From an uncultured Clostridia bacterium (GTDB lineage Bacteria > Bacillota > Clostridia > Oscillospirales > Acutalibacteraceae): 64,000 nucleotides of DNA. The notes beneath the pieces were generated by a model that saw only the letters and a list, made by a program, of their open reading frames with translations, did no database searches and was not told the origin of the DNA. A program made the translations under genes and the position numbers. Where the stretch lies: positions 113,542-177,541 of the forward strand of contig CALWUW010000028.1 of NCBI GenBank assembly GCA_944384815.1, read 5' to 3'. Positions 1 through 8,894 of this stretch are shown here, piece after piece (positions within the stretch are counted from its first letter, which is position 1; every line of letters begins with the position of its first letter).

Positions 1-1
1 T

Positions 2-652
2 TTTGTGAATCAGGAAGCATTCGGAGGTGCAACCGATCTGCCCTGGGGAATGCAGAGCTCTGCTACAGAAGCTGTTATTGCCGGAAGCCCGGTGCATCCC
101 TGCTTCTTGTATGAATCTTTGTGGTGCCTTCTTGGATTCCTCCTGCTGCATATTTTTACCAGAAAGTTCAGAAGATACGATGGACAGACTTTCCTGCTGT
201 ACCTTGTTTGGTATGGTATTGGCCGCTTTGTAATTGAAGGCTTGCGGCAGGATAGCTTGCTGACTCCGTTTTTGGGGCTCCGAGTCTCTCAGGTAGTAGC
301 GGCAGCCACGGCTTTGTTTGGAGTAGTGCTGCTGATTGTCTTTATGAAGAGAACTTCTCTTACCGGGTGCGGATCCAAAAAAGTTATGGCGTTGTATACC
401 GTTAAAGATGAGGTTCCCGGTGAGGAAGAAAGCATTATTTTCGCAGGAGTGGATCCTTCTGAGCTCAACTGGGTGGACGGTGACGCTCTGACAAGTGAAG
501 ATCCGGAAGAGAAAGATCTTCAGAATGAAAATACGGAAAACGGTTCCGAGAATGAAGAAACAGCGGATCACTTACCGGAAGAACCCGGGGAACAGGAACC
601 GGAGCTTGCTTCGGAAGAAAATGAAAGCGATACAAAGAATATCGGGGAATAA
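2..652 (+). CDS. lgt: prolipoprotein diacylglyceryl transferase, C-terminal part
   Basis: Lgt transfers diacylglycerol from phosphatidylglycerol to the lipobox cysteine of prolipoproteins in the cytoplasmic membrane. The gene enters from outside the window. The frame opens with FVNQEAFG, matching the conserved Lgt block with N and E before a glycine, followed by HPCFLYES (family HPxxLYE) and GRFVIEGLRQDS (conserved Arg/Glu region). Three hydrophobic segments are visible, the last near residues 97-116. After them comes an unusually long acidic tail of roughly 95 residues rich in Glu, Asp and Asn, which typical Lgt proteins lack. The next gene, folD, follows 49 bases later on the same strand. 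Identity is firm; the role of the tail is unknown. Confidence 0.93.
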   Translation, partial: FVNQEAFGGATDLPWGMQSSATEAVIAGSPVHPCFLYESLWCLLGFLLLHIFTRKFRRYDGQTFLLYLVWYGIGRFVIEGLRQDSLLTPFLGLRVSQVVAAATALFGVVLLIVFMKRTSLTGCGSKKVMALYTVKDEVPGEEESIIFAGVDPSELNWVDGDALTSEDPEEKDLQNENTENGSENEETADHLPEEPGEQEPELASEENESDTKNIGE

Positions 653-701
653 GAGCTAAAAAGTCTCTTTGAAGACCTCGTTTCAGAATGGAGAGAAACA
701 A

Positions 702-1559
702 ATGGCAGAGCGAATTGATGGTAAATCGGTTTCCGCAAAAGTTAAAGAAGAAGTTCGTTTGGAGACAGAAAAGCTGAAAGAGCAAGGGATCGTGCCGGGG
801 CTGGCGGTTGTTCTTGTAGGAGACGATCCGGCATCCAGAACCTATGTGAACAACAAGAAAAAAGCCTGCGCACAAGTTGGCTTTTATTCGGAAGAATATG
901 CCCTTCCGGCCACAACTTCTCAGGAAGAGCTGATGGATCTGGTGGATCGTTTGAATCACGATCCGAAAATCAATGGAATCTTGGTGCAGTCTCCCTTGCC
1001 GAAAGGTTTGGATGAAGAGGCTGTGGTGGAAGCAATCTCTCCGGAAAAAGATGTGGATGCATTTCATCCGTCCAATGTGGGCAGAATTATGATTGGAAAT
1101 TTCCACTTTTTGCCCTGCACACCCGCAGGAGTGATCGAACTGCTGAAAACAGCGGGAGTAACTATAGCCGGAAAAAATTGCGTGGTAATCGGGCGAAGCA
1201 ATATTGTGGGAAAGCCTATGGCTATGCTTTTGCTCCATGAAAACGGCACCGTTACGATTTGCCACAGCAAAACTCAGAATCTAAAGGAAATTTGCCGTCA
1301 GGCTGATATCTTGATCGCAGCTGTAGGCAGAAAACATTTCGTTACAGCGGACATGGTCAAACCGGGGGCAGCTGTTATCGATGTGGGTATCAATCGGGAT
1401 GAGAATGGTAAGCTTTGCGGAGATGTGGACTTTGAAGCTGTGGAAAAAATTGCATCCTGCATCACGCCAGTTCCTGGTGGGGTTGGGCCCATGACTATTG
1501 CGATGCTGATGAAGAACACGTTGTCTGCTGCAAAAATACAGCATGGACTTCCTTTATAA
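702..1559 (+). CDS. folD: bifunctional methylenetetrahydrofolate dehydrogenase/cyclohydrolase FolD
   Basis: FolD interconverts 5,10-methylene-, 5,10-methenyl- and 10-formyl-tetrahydrofolate in the cytosol using NADP. The 285-residue product has the usual length. Visible motifs are YVNNK (Tyr48 and catalytic Lys52), [10 protein letters not shown], the NADP loop GRSNIVGKP and the C-terminal signature [10 protein letters not shown]. The ATG at 702 was chosen over an upstream TTG at 669 because GGAGAG lies 6 bases before it and the family starts close to this point. It sits between lgt and dxs in an apparent operon. In many clostridia folD is followed by xseA-xseB-ispA before dxs; those genes are absent here. 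Confidence 0.96.
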   Translation: MAERIDGKSVSAKVKEEVRLETEKLKEQGIVPGLAVVLVGDDPASRTYVNNKKKACAQVGFYSEEYALPATTSQEELMDLVDRLNHDPKINGILVQSPLPKGLDEEAVVEAISPEKDVDAFHPSNVGRIMIGNFHFLPCTPAGVIELLKTAGVTIAGKNCVVIGRSNIVGKPMAMLLLHENGTVTICHSKTQNLKEICRQADILIAAVGRKHFVTADMVKPGAAVIDVGINRDENGKLCGDVDFEAVEKIASCITPVPGGVGPMTIAMLMKNTLSAAKIQHGLPL

Positions 1560-1591
1560 AAAGCTTATAAAAACACAGAGAGGTCCCTTTC

Positions 1592-3448
1592 ATGAGTATT
1601 TTGGAGAAGGTTCAGTATCCGCAGGATCTTCAAGATCTGTCTCTTGCTCAACTGCAGAGTTTATGTGAAGAGATCCGCACGTTGATTACGGATACTGTTG
1701 CGCAAAACGGTGGACATTTGGCCTCCAATTTAGGAACGGTGGAGCTTACAGTTGCTCTTCGCAAAGTGTTTCCTGATTTGGAAGATAAAATTGTCTGGGA
1801 CGTAGGGCACCAGTCCTATACCCATAAGATCCTTACGGGCCGTAAAGATAAAATTTCCACGATCCGAAAGCAGGGAGGGCTTTCCGGGTATCCTACGTTA
1901 AAAGAAAGCCCTTACGACGCTTTCGGAGCCGGCCATGCCAGCACTTCTATTTCGGCTGCTTTGGGAATTGCACAAGCAAAAAAATTAACAGGTTCCCCGG
2001 GGCACGTGATCGCCGTTATCGGTGACGGCGCCCTTACGGGGGGAATGGCTTATGAGGGATTGAACAACGCCGGTCGTTTCGATGGAAATCTAATTGTGAT
2101 CCTGAACGACAATACCATGTCTATTTCCCGCAATGTAGGATCTGTTGCCAAATATCTTACACATATCCGGACAAGCTTGGGATACCTGAAACTGAAAAGT
2201 CATTTGGAATCCACGGTTGACAGAGTGCCGTTGGTAGGAAAATCTCTTCATAAAGGCATTTCGCACATGAAAAGCTCTCTGAAGAAAATGATCTATAACA
2301 CCACCATTTTTGAGGATTTTGGGTTCGCCTATTATGGTCCGTATGATGGTCATGATTTGAAAAATCTTATAGAAGTCTTAGAAGGCGCAAAAACTATTCC
2401 GTATCCGGTATTGCTCCATGTAATTACAAAAAAGGGAAAAGGGTATTCCCCGGCAGAAAAACATCCAGGAGTCTACCATGGTGTTTCGCATTTTGATCCA
2501 CAATATGGAGTAACCCCCACGGAGGAAGAAAATTTTTCCTCTGTTTTCGGAAGATGTTTATGTGAGTTTGCGGAATCAGACTCTAAAATATGCGCCATTA
2601 CGGCAGCCATGGCTGCTGGGACGGGGCTGATTGATTTTTCTCAGCGGTATCCCAAACGATTTTTTGATGTCGGAATCGCTGAGGAACACGCGGTCACTTT
2701 TTCCGCAGGATTAGCCGCCGGAGGGATGCTTCCGGTTTGCGTATTGTATTCTACATTTTTACAGCGTGGGTTTGACCAAGTGATTCATGATGCGGCTTTG
2801 CAGAAAATTCGAATGGTTTTTGCCGTGGATCGCGCGGGGGTTGTAGGGGAAGACGGAGAGACACACCAAGGAATTTTTGATGTTGCGTTCCTTCAGTCCA
2901 TTCCGAATCTCACGATCTATTCTCCATATTGTTTCTCAGAGCTGCGGGATTGTCTGGAAACGGTTTTGTATGACTGTAAGGGAACAGCAGTTATCCGGTA
3001 TCCACGGGGAAAGGAACCGGAAAAACCAATTGTATGCCGAAAGCCGTGTAAAGAGTATTGGCTTTACGGGGAAGGAAAGGCGGAAATCCTTGTTGTGACC
3101 TATGGCAGATTATTCAGTAATGTTTGTAAAGCTGTGGATGCTTTAGTAGAGAGAGGATTTTCGGCAAAAGTCTTAAAGCTAAACTGTATAAAGCCCATTC
3201 ATTCCGGTGCTGTGCGGCAGGCTGATTTCTGCTCCCATGTTTTCTTTTTTGAAGAAGGGATGGAACCGGGCGGCGTGGGAGAACATTTCGCTTCTCTTTT
3301 ATGGAAGGAAGAACATTTCCATGGGAAATTTCATCTAAAGGGAATATCGGAATTCGTTCCTCACGCCTCTATGGAGGAAAGTCTTTCAGCTTTACAGCTT
3401 GATATGGAAGGAATTATAACGACAATTGTAACGGAGTGCGAATCGTGA
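1592..3448 (+). CDS. dxs: 1-deoxy-D-xylulose-5-phosphate synthase
   Basis: DXS condenses pyruvate and glyceraldehyde 3-phosphate with thiamine diphosphate, the first step of the MEP isoprenoid pathway. At 618 residues it has full family length. The thiamine-diphosphate block GDGALTGGMAYEGL lies near residues 150-163, YDGHDL follows in the middle, and the pyrimidine-binding half contains EEHAVTFSAGLA and DRAGVVGEDG. The ATG at 1592 follows a purine-rich GAGAGG. Its stop overlaps the GTG start of the next gene (GTGA), indicating translational coupling with tlyA. Confidence 0.97.
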   Translation: MSILEKVQYPQDLQDLSLAQLQSLCEEIRTLITDTVAQNGGHLASNLGTVELTVALRKVFPDLEDKIVWDVGHQSYTHKILTGRKDKISTIRKQGGLSGYPTLKESPYDAFGAGHASTSISAALGIAQAKKLTGSPGHVIAVIGDGALTGGMAYEGLNNAGRFDGNLIVILNDNTMSISRNVGSVAKYLTHIRTSLGYLKLKSHLESTVDRVPLVGKSLHKGISHMKSSLKKMIYNTTIFEDFGFAYYGPYDGHDLKNLIEVLEGAKTIPYPVLLHVITKKGKGYSPAEKHPGVYHGVSHFDPQYGVTPTEEENFSSVFGRCLCEFAESDSKICAITAAMAAGTGLIDFSQRYPKRFFDVGIAEEHAVTFSAGLAAGGMLPVCVLYSTFLQRGFDQVIHDAALQKIRMVFAVDRAGVVGEDGETHQGIFDVAFLQSIPNLTIYSPYCFSELRDCLETVLYDCKGTAVIRYPRGKEPEKPIVCRKPCKEYWLYGEGKAEILVVTYGRLFSNVCKAVDALVERGFSAKVLKLNCIKPIHSGAVRQADFCSHVFFFEEGMEPGGVGEHFASLLWKEEHFHGKFHLKGISEFVPHASMEESLSALQLDMEGIITTIVTECES

Positions 3449-4266
3449 GCGAAAAAAAGCGTTTGGATCAGCTGATTTTTGATTTAGGGTTGGCTTCCAG
3501 CCGGGAGCGAGCCAAAAGTATGATTATGGAAGGCAGAGTATTCCTTCACAATCAGAAATACGATAAGCCTGGCACCATGGTCCCTTCGGATGAAGTACCG
3601 GAAATTCGGGGAAAAGAGATGCCGTATGTTAGCAGAGGCGGGCTGAAATTGGAGAAAGCCATGCAAACATTCCCTATTTCTCTGGCTGGAGCAGTGGCAA
3701 TGGATATTGGAGCTTCTACCGGTGGATTTACCGATTGTATGCTGCAGAACGGTACGAAAAAAGTGTATGCTATCGACGTTGGGTATGGACAGCTGGCTTG
3801 GAAGCTTCGAACAGACGATAGAGTTGTAAATCTGGAACGAACGAACGTGCGCTATCTGACACAAGAGCAAGTTCCGGAATTGGTAGATTTCTTTAGCGTG
3901 GACGTATCTTTCATTTCATTGCAGTTGGTGCTGCCTGTTGCCCGAAAATTTATCAAAGATGGCGGGGAAGCCGTGTGCTTGATCAAGCCACAGTTTGAAG
4001 CGGGAAGAGAAAAAGTAGGGAAAAAAGGTGTTGTGCGGGATAAATCCGTACATGAGGAAGTCATTCTGAAAATACTTAATTTTGTTTTGCAGAACGGCTA
4101 TACGGTAAGGGGAGTGACATTTTCTCCTGTTAAGGGGCCGGAAGGAAACATAGAGTACCTGTTGTATCTAAGAAAAACGGAAGAGCCCTGTATGGAAGTG
4201 GAGATCGATGTTTCTGCGCTGGTAAAACAGTCTCATGATGTTTTAAATGGCGGTGAGGTAACTTGA
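3445..4266 (+). CDS. tlyA: TlyA family rRNA 2'-O-methyltransferase
   Basis: TlyA/hemolysin-A family proteins methylate ribosomal RNA at ribose 2'-O using SAM. An N-terminal S4 RNA-binding domain spans about residues 1-60 and is followed by an FtsJ-like Rossmann methyltransferase with DIGASTGGFTDCML as the SAM loop, VDVSFISL, and CLIKPQFEAGRE carrying the catalytic Lys region. GTG at 3445 was chosen instead of an upstream GTG at 3436 because it overlaps the dxs stop as GTGA, has GGAG about 10 bases upstream and gives the family-like start MSEKKRLDQL. Its stop overlaps the TTG start of nadK. The order dxs-tlyA-nadK-argR-recN is a conserved Firmicute cluster. Confidence 0.93.
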   Translation: MSEKKRLDQLIFDLGLASSRERAKSMIMEGRVFLHNQKYDKPGTMVPSDEVPEIRGKEMPYVSRGGLKLEKAMQTFPISLAGAVAMDIGASTGGFTDCMLQNGTKKVYAIDVGYGQLAWKLRTDDRVVNLERTNVRYLTQEQVPELVDFFSVDVSFISLQLVLPVARKFIKDGGEAVCLIKPQFEAGREKVGKKGVVRDKSVHEEVILKILNFVLQNGYTVRGVTFSPVKGPEGNIEYLLYLRKTEEPCMEVEIDVSALVKQSHDVLNGGEVT

Positions 4267-5123
4267 ACATAGCTGTATTTCCCAACCTTCTAAAAAAAGA
4301 TGCCGCTTTTTATGCAGAACGTGTGGTGGAAGTATTATCTTCTCTGATGGCTGAGACAGTCTTGCCGATAGAAACAAAGAAATTTTTCCCCCAGCTGTCC
4401 GCTTTATTTAAACCGGAAGAACAAATGCTCCCTAAATGTGATATAGCTATTGCAATCGGAGGAGACGGCACCATTATCCGCTGTGCAAAAGAAGCTGCGC
4501 GGTTCGGAAAGCCGGTTCTGGGGATCAATGTAGGGCGGCTGGGATTTGTTGCGGGATTGGAGACCGATGAGCTGGATCATCTCCCGGATTTGATCTCCGG
4601 CAATTATACCATTGAAGAACGGATGATGCTGGAAGTTACTCTGAGCGGCCCGCAGAAAGAAGAAACATATTTCGCATTAAACGATGCGGTAGTAGCAAGA
4701 GGGACTCTTTCCAGAATTCTGGACCTTCAAGTTCTCTTGAACGATACTATTCTCTGCGGATATAGGGCAGATGGGTTGATTCTTTCCACCCCCACGGGTT
4801 CTACCGCTTATTCCTTATCTGCCGGCGGCCCGGTGATCGACCCCGGTATGCGCTGCATTTTGCTTTCTCCGATTTGCCCGCATTCTCTGCTTACAAGGCC
4901 TGTGGTTTTCGGAGAAGATTCTTGTTTACGCGTTCAGATCCTTTCTGATTCTGCATCGCAGGAGAGTTATTTGACTGTTGATGGAAGTGTTTCTATTCCT
5001 TTGTCTCCAAATGTTTCCAGCGTAACTTTTCGGAAAGCCGAAACGCCGGCTCGATTGATAAAAATTAAAAATCTTAATTTTTATGAAGTTGTAAACAGCA
5101 AATTGGCAGAAAGGAGATTGTAA
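4263..5123 (+). CDS. nadK: NAD kinase
   Basis: NAD kinase phosphorylates NAD to NADP using ATP or polyphosphate. The 286-residue protein carries the diagnostic GGDGT at about residues 66-70, NDAVVARG in the middle and the long TPTGSTAYSLSAGGP signature. Translation begins at TTG 4263 overlapping the TGA of tlyA, with a purine-rich GGTGAGGT just upstream. argR starts directly after its stop codon. All signs point to co-translation within the dxs-recN operon. Confidence 0.96.
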   Translation: MNIAVFPNLLKKDAAFYAERVVEVLSSLMAETVLPIETKKFFPQLSALFKPEEQMLPKCDIAIAIGGDGTIIRCAKEAARFGKPVLGINVGRLGFVAGLETDELDHLPDLISGNYTIEERMMLEVTLSGPQKEETYFALNDAVVARGTLSRILDLQVLLNDTILCGYRADGLILSTPTGSTAYSLSAGGPVIDPGMRCILLSPICPHSLLTRPVVFGEDSCLRVQILSDSASQESYLTVDGSVSIPLSPNVSSVTFRKAETPARLIKIKNLNFYEVVNSKLAERRL

Positions 5124-5573
5124 ATGAAAAAAAGACGGCATGCTAAAATTCTGGAATTGATTCACCGTTATGACATTGATACCCAGGAAGAACTTCTTCG
5201 CCGCCTGAGGGAAGATGGGTTTGACGTGACGCAGGCAACGGTTTCCAGAGATATTAAAGAATTACGGCTGGTAAAGGCGCTTACTTCAGCCGGAAAGTAT
5301 AAGTATTCCACCGGAAAAGACGGGGGAAAGAATGTTTCTGCTAAATTTTATAGTTTATTGTCGGAGAATGGAATCTCCAGTGTCAGTGCGCAGAATATGG
5401 TAGTAATCAAGTGCCTCACCGGTATGGCGCAAGCGGTATGCGCGGCCATGGATTCTTTGCAATGGGACGGTATTGTGGGCACTTTAGCCGGAGATGATAC
5501 AATTTTCATTGTAACCAAGGATGCTGTCTATGCCCATAAACTGGCGGAAGATTTCCAAAAAACGATTGGGTGA
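5124..5573 (+). CDS. argR: arginine repressor ArgR
   Basis: ArgR is the hexameric arginine-sensing regulator that represses arginine biosynthesis genes and activates catabolism. The 149-residue protein has the family length: an N-terminal winged helix (about residues 1-70, recognition helix around QATVSRDIKEL) and a C-terminal oligomerisation and arginine-binding domain ending near GTLAGDDTIFI. It begins right after the nadK stop with AAGGAG 8 bases upstream and lies just before recN, its usual clostridial and Bacillus position. No arginine gene lies in the window. Confidence 0.94.
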   Translation: MKKRRHAKILELIHRYDIDTQEELLRRLREDGFDVTQATVSRDIKELRLVKALTSAGKYKYSTGKDGGKNVSAKFYSLLSENGISSVSAQNMVVIKCLTGMAQAVCAAMDSLQWDGIVGTLAGDDTIFIVTKDAVYAHKLAEDFQKTIG

Positions 5574-5578
5574 TTGCT

Positions 5579-7249
5579 ATGCTTGCTCAGCTTTATATCG
5601 AAAATGTAGCTGTTATTGAAAAGACGTTAGTTGCTTTTGGTAAAAATTTAAATGTGTTGACGGGAGAAACAGGAGCGGGAAAATCTATTTTGATCGACTC
5701 TGTGAATGCCGTTTTAGGGGAAAGGGTCTCCAGAGATTTGGTGCGTACAGGAGTAAAAAGTGCTCGTGTCAGTGCGGTTTTTGAGGATCTTTCCCCGGAG
5801 TGCGTCCAAAAGGCCCAGGAATTGGGATTTGAGCCCGAGGAAGGTTCCCTGATTTTTCAAAGGGATATTACCGCAGAAGGAAAAAGTACTTGCAGGATCA
5901 ATGGCTGCCCTGCCACGGTTTCTTCCCTTCGGGAGTTGGGGAGATGTTTGCTGAGCATTCACGGACAGCATGAGAATTATGAGCTGCTGTCTTCTGAGCT
6001 GCACCGCTCATACGTGGATCGCATGGGAGTCGATCCTGCTGCACTTTCTCAATATCAGACTGTTTTTTACCAGTTGGAAACCGTGCGAAAAAAGCTGAAT
6101 GGCTTGGTAACCGATACGTCTCAGAAAGCCAGACGAATGGATTTGCTGCAGTACCAGATTCAGGAGCTGGAAGACGCCGGGATCCGCCCGGGAGAAAGAG
6201 AAGAGCTGGGAGAGCAAAGAAGGATCTACCAGAACAGTGAGAAAATTTCAGAGTCATTAGGAAAAGCTCTGCAAATACTTTCCGGGGAAGAGGATGGAAT
6301 AGGAGTCGTTTCCGCTTTACGGGAAGCAACGGATTTTATCTCGGTTTCTGCGCAGTATATTCCGGAAGCGCAGAATATATCGGAGCGAGTGCAGTCTTGT
6401 ATGTATGACCTGGAGGATTGCTTGGAAGAGATCCGTATCTTGGCGGATAAAACAGAATACGATCCGCAAGAATTGGAAGCTATCGAAGATCGCTTGGATC
6501 TTTTATATCGTCTCAGCATGAAATACGGAAGCACGGAAGAAGAAATGCTGGAATTTCTGTCGGCTTGTCAGGAAGAGATGAAAACGATAGAGTTTTCAGA
6601 TGAATTATACGCGCAGCTTTCTGCCCAGGAAGAACAACTCTTAAACCAGGCAAAAACTCTGGCGGATACACTTTCCGTGCAGCGCAGAAAAGCCGGGGAA
6701 CTTCTTTCTCGGCGCGTACAGGAAGAGTTGCGCTTTTTAAATATGCCGTCGGTGGAATTTATTTCCAATCAAACGCAATGTGAACTTTCCGAAACCGGCT
6801 GCGATAAGATTGAGTTTCTCATCTCTACAAACCCCGGTGAGTCCCCTAAACCTTTGTCAAAAATTGCCTCCGGCGGTGAGCTTTCACGTATTATGTTAGC
6901 TATCAAAACCGTCTTGGCAGAGTTTGACAGCATTGGCAGCATGGTGTTTGATGAAATTGATACGGGAATAAGCGGAAATGCGGCTTACAAGGTTGGGCTA
7001 AAACTGCGGGAAGTAGGAAAACATCGCCAGGTTATTTGTGTTACGCATTCTGCGCAGATCGCCGCGTTGGCAAATTCCCATTACAAGATTGAGAAACATG
7101 TAGAGAACGGAAGAACGTTTACTTGTGTTTCTCAGTTGGATGAGGAGCAGCGTGTGGAAGAATTGGCCCGTATAATGGGAGGAAATGAGATCACGCCCCT
7201 TTTGCGTCAAAACTGCGCGGAAATGCTGAAACAGGCAAAAAACGCTTGA
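5579..7249 (+). CDS. recN: DNA repair protein RecN
   Basis: RecN is an SMC-like ATPase acting early in double-strand-break repair. Visible are Walker A GETGAGKS near residue 35, long helical regions in the middle (about residues 150-380), the ABC signature SGGELSRIMLAIK and Walker B MVFDEIDTGISG. The ATG at 5579 gives MLAQLYIENVAVIEK, like the family N-terminus. A GTG at 5570 overlapping the argR stop (GTGA) is an alternative start adding three residues. The -35 of the tyrS promoter overlaps the recN stop codon. Confidence 0.96.
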   Translation: MLAQLYIENVAVIEKTLVAFGKNLNVLTGETGAGKSILIDSVNAVLGERVSRDLVRTGVKSARVSAVFEDLSPECVQKAQELGFEPEEGSLIFQRDITAEGKSTCRINGCPATVSSLRELGRCLLSIHGQHENYELLSSELHRSYVDRMGVDPAALSQYQTVFYQLETVRKKLNGLVTDTSQKARRMDLLQYQIQELEDAGIRPGEREELGEQRRIYQNSEKISESLGKALQILSGEEDGIGVVSALREATDFISVSAQYIPEAQNISERVQSCMYDLEDCLEEIRILADKTEYDPQELEAIEDRLDLLYRLSMKYGSTEEEMLEFLSACQEEMKTIEFSDELYAQLSAQEEQLLNQAKTLADTLSVQRRKAGELLSRRVQEELRFLNMPSVEFISNQTQCELSETGCDKIEFLISTNPGESPKPLSKIASGGELSRIMLAIKTVLAEFDSIGSMVFDEIDTGISGNAAYKVGLKLREVGKHRQVICVTHSAQIAALANSHYKIEKHVENGRTFTCVSQLDEEQRVEELARIMGGNEITPLLRQNCAEMLKQAKNA

Positions 7250-7275
7250 CAAGGCGTCGGCAAGAAGCTTATAAT
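7246..7275 (+). promoter_or_regulatory. promoter of tyrS (T-box leader)
   Basis: TTGACA at 7246-7251, an 18-base spacer and TATAAT at 7270-7275 form a perfect-hexamer housekeeping promoter. The -35 overlaps the recN stop codon. It feeds the T-box leader that follows. Confidence 0.85.
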
Positions 7276-7282
7276 GTACCCA

Positions 7283-7545
7283 ATGGCGAAGAAGGGAAGA
7301 AGTACGCTTTCTTGTGCTTTACAGAAAGTCTGCGGTAGATGCGAGCAGGCAAGCGCGGTTTGCGGAAGTACATCCCGGAGCTGCAAGGCTGAACTCGTCG
7401 GAAAGTAGGCTTTGTCGTGTGCGCACGTTACAGCGCTAGGGTATTTTTTGTACCCGTGAGGCCTCAATTGTGAGATTGAGGTGAATTGAGGTGGTACCGC
7501 GGTTTATTCCGCCCTCTGCAAAAAAACGCAGAGGGCGTTTTTTGT
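7283..7545 (+). promoter_or_regulatory. tyrosyl T-box riboswitch with terminator
   Basis: T-box leaders bind uncharged tRNA and switch between terminator and antiterminator. The conserved T-box core GGTGGTACCGCG is at 7491-7502. It is followed by a GC-rich stem, 7511-7519 pairing with 7528-7536, and a T-run: the intrinsic terminator. The upstream part (7283-7480) can form the usual stem I and later helices. A UAC triplet at 7369-7371 is a candidate tyrosine specifier, consistent with the downstream tyrS, but I have not folded the RNA, so the specifier assignment is tentative. Confidence 0.92.
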
Positions 7546-7582
7546 ATCAATGCCCTCTGAACAACAAACTGGAGGTATAAAA

Positions 7583-8809
7583 ATGGGAGTATTTGATGAA
7601 CTGAAAGCCAGAGGGTTGATCGCCCAAATGACAAACGAGGAAAAAATCCGGGAATTGCTGAACCATGGAAAAATTAAGTTTTATATCGGGTTTGATCCTA
7701 CGGCGGACAGTTTGCACGTTGGTCATTTTGTGCAGATTATGGTTATGACCCACATGCAGAAAGCAGGGCATGTTCCCATCGCATTGTTCGGCGGCGGAAC
7801 AGGAATGGTAGGAGATCCCTCCGGAAAGACGGACATGCGCAAAATGCTCACAAAGGAGACGATCGATCATAATATTTCCTGCTTCCAAAAGCAGATGTCC
7901 CGGCTGATTGATTTCTCTCAGGGAAAGGCCATTATGGCCAACAATGGGGATTGGCTTCTGAATCTGAATTATATCGATTTTATCCGGGAAGTGGGCGTTC
8001 ATTTCTCTGTGAATCGAATGCTGGCTGCCGAGTGTTATAAACAAAGATTGGAAAGAGGACTTTCTTTCTTTGAACTGAATTATATGCTCATGCAGAGCTA
8101 CGATTTCCTGGAACTGAATAAACGCTATGATTGTGTTATGGAACTGGGCGGCGACGACCAGTGGAGCAATATTATTGGCGGCGTGGAACTTCTGCGCAGA
8201 AAAGAAGGAAAAGAAGTCTACGGCATGACGTTTACCCTGCTTACCACCAGTGAAGGAAAGAAAATGGGTAAAACGGAAAAGGGCGCTGTTTGGCTGGATC
8301 CGGAAAAAACATCTCCTTTTGATTTTTATCAGTACTGGAGAAATGTGGACGACGCGGATGTAATTCGCTGCATGAAGATCCTTACGTTCCTTCCTCTGGA
8401 AGAAATTGAGGAGTTGGCTAAGCTGGAAGGCAGTGAATTAAACCGGGCCAAAGAAATTTTGGCGTTTGAGGTTACGAAACTGATCCACGGAGAACAGGAA
8501 GCGCAGAAGGCGCAGGATGCGGCTCGTGCGTTGTTTTCCGGTGGGGTAGACAATGAAAATATGCCCACGGTTGAAATCTCAGGTGCACTTTTCGCGGATG
8601 GAGAAGCGGGTGTTCTGGATGTTTTGCAGGCAGCAAAGCTGATTCCGTCTAAGCGAGAGGGAAGAGGCTTGGTGCAGCAGGGCGGTATTTCCATTGATGA
8701 CCGGAAAGTAGAGGATCCTTCCGAAAGAATTTCCATAGCCGCGTTTGAAAAAGGATATATTATGGCCAAAAAAGGGAAAAAGGTTCATCTGAAAATTAAA
8801 TTGAATTAA
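7583..8809 (+). CDS. tyrS: tyrosine--tRNA ligase
   Basis: TyrS charges tRNA-Tyr with tyrosine. The class I signature appears as HVGH in [11 protein letters not shown], and the second signature (KMSKS equivalent) as KKMGKT. A C-terminal S4 RNA-binding domain occupies about the last 65 residues. The 408-residue length is typical. ATG 7583 was chosen because GGAGG sits 7 bases upstream; the longer frame from ATG 7550 would start inside the terminator loop region without a ribosome site. Expression is controlled by the tyrosine T-box. Confidence 0.97.
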   Translation: MGVFDELKARGLIAQMTNEEKIRELLNHGKIKFYIGFDPTADSLHVGHFVQIMVMTHMQKAGHVPIALFGGGTGMVGDPSGKTDMRKMLTKETIDHNISCFQKQMSRLIDFSQGKAIMANNGDWLLNLNYIDFIREVGVHFSVNRMLAAECYKQRLERGLSFFELNYMLMQSYDFLELNKRYDCVMELGGDDQWSNIIGGVELLRRKEGKEVYGMTFTLLTTSEGKKMGKTEKGAVWLDPEKTSPFDFYQYWRNVDDADVIRCMKILTFLPLEEIEELAKLEGSELNRAKEILAFEVTKLIHGEQEAQKAQDAARALFSGGVDNENMPTVEISGALFADGEAGVLDVLQAAKLIPSKREGRGLVQQGGISIDDRKVEDPSERISIAAFEKGYIMAKKGKKVHLKIKLN

Positions 8810-8816
8810 ATTGAGT

Positions 8817-8853
8817 AACACAAGCCCGGTATATTTATTGCCGGGCTTGTGTT
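8817..8853 (+). terminator. intrinsic terminator after tyrS
   Basis: A perfect 13-base stem (8817-8829 with 8841-8853) closes an AT-rich loop a few bases after the tyrS stop codon. The T-run is weak (TTATAAT), so termination efficiency is uncertain. Confidence 0.65.
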
Positions 8854-8894
8854 ATAATGTTCAACATTAGTAATGTTTAAACGGGGGGAGTCCT

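Noticed and set aside
465-1265. 266-codon minus-strand frame across lgt and folD
   Set aside because: Antisense to two well-identified genes, with no start signal or recognisable domain.
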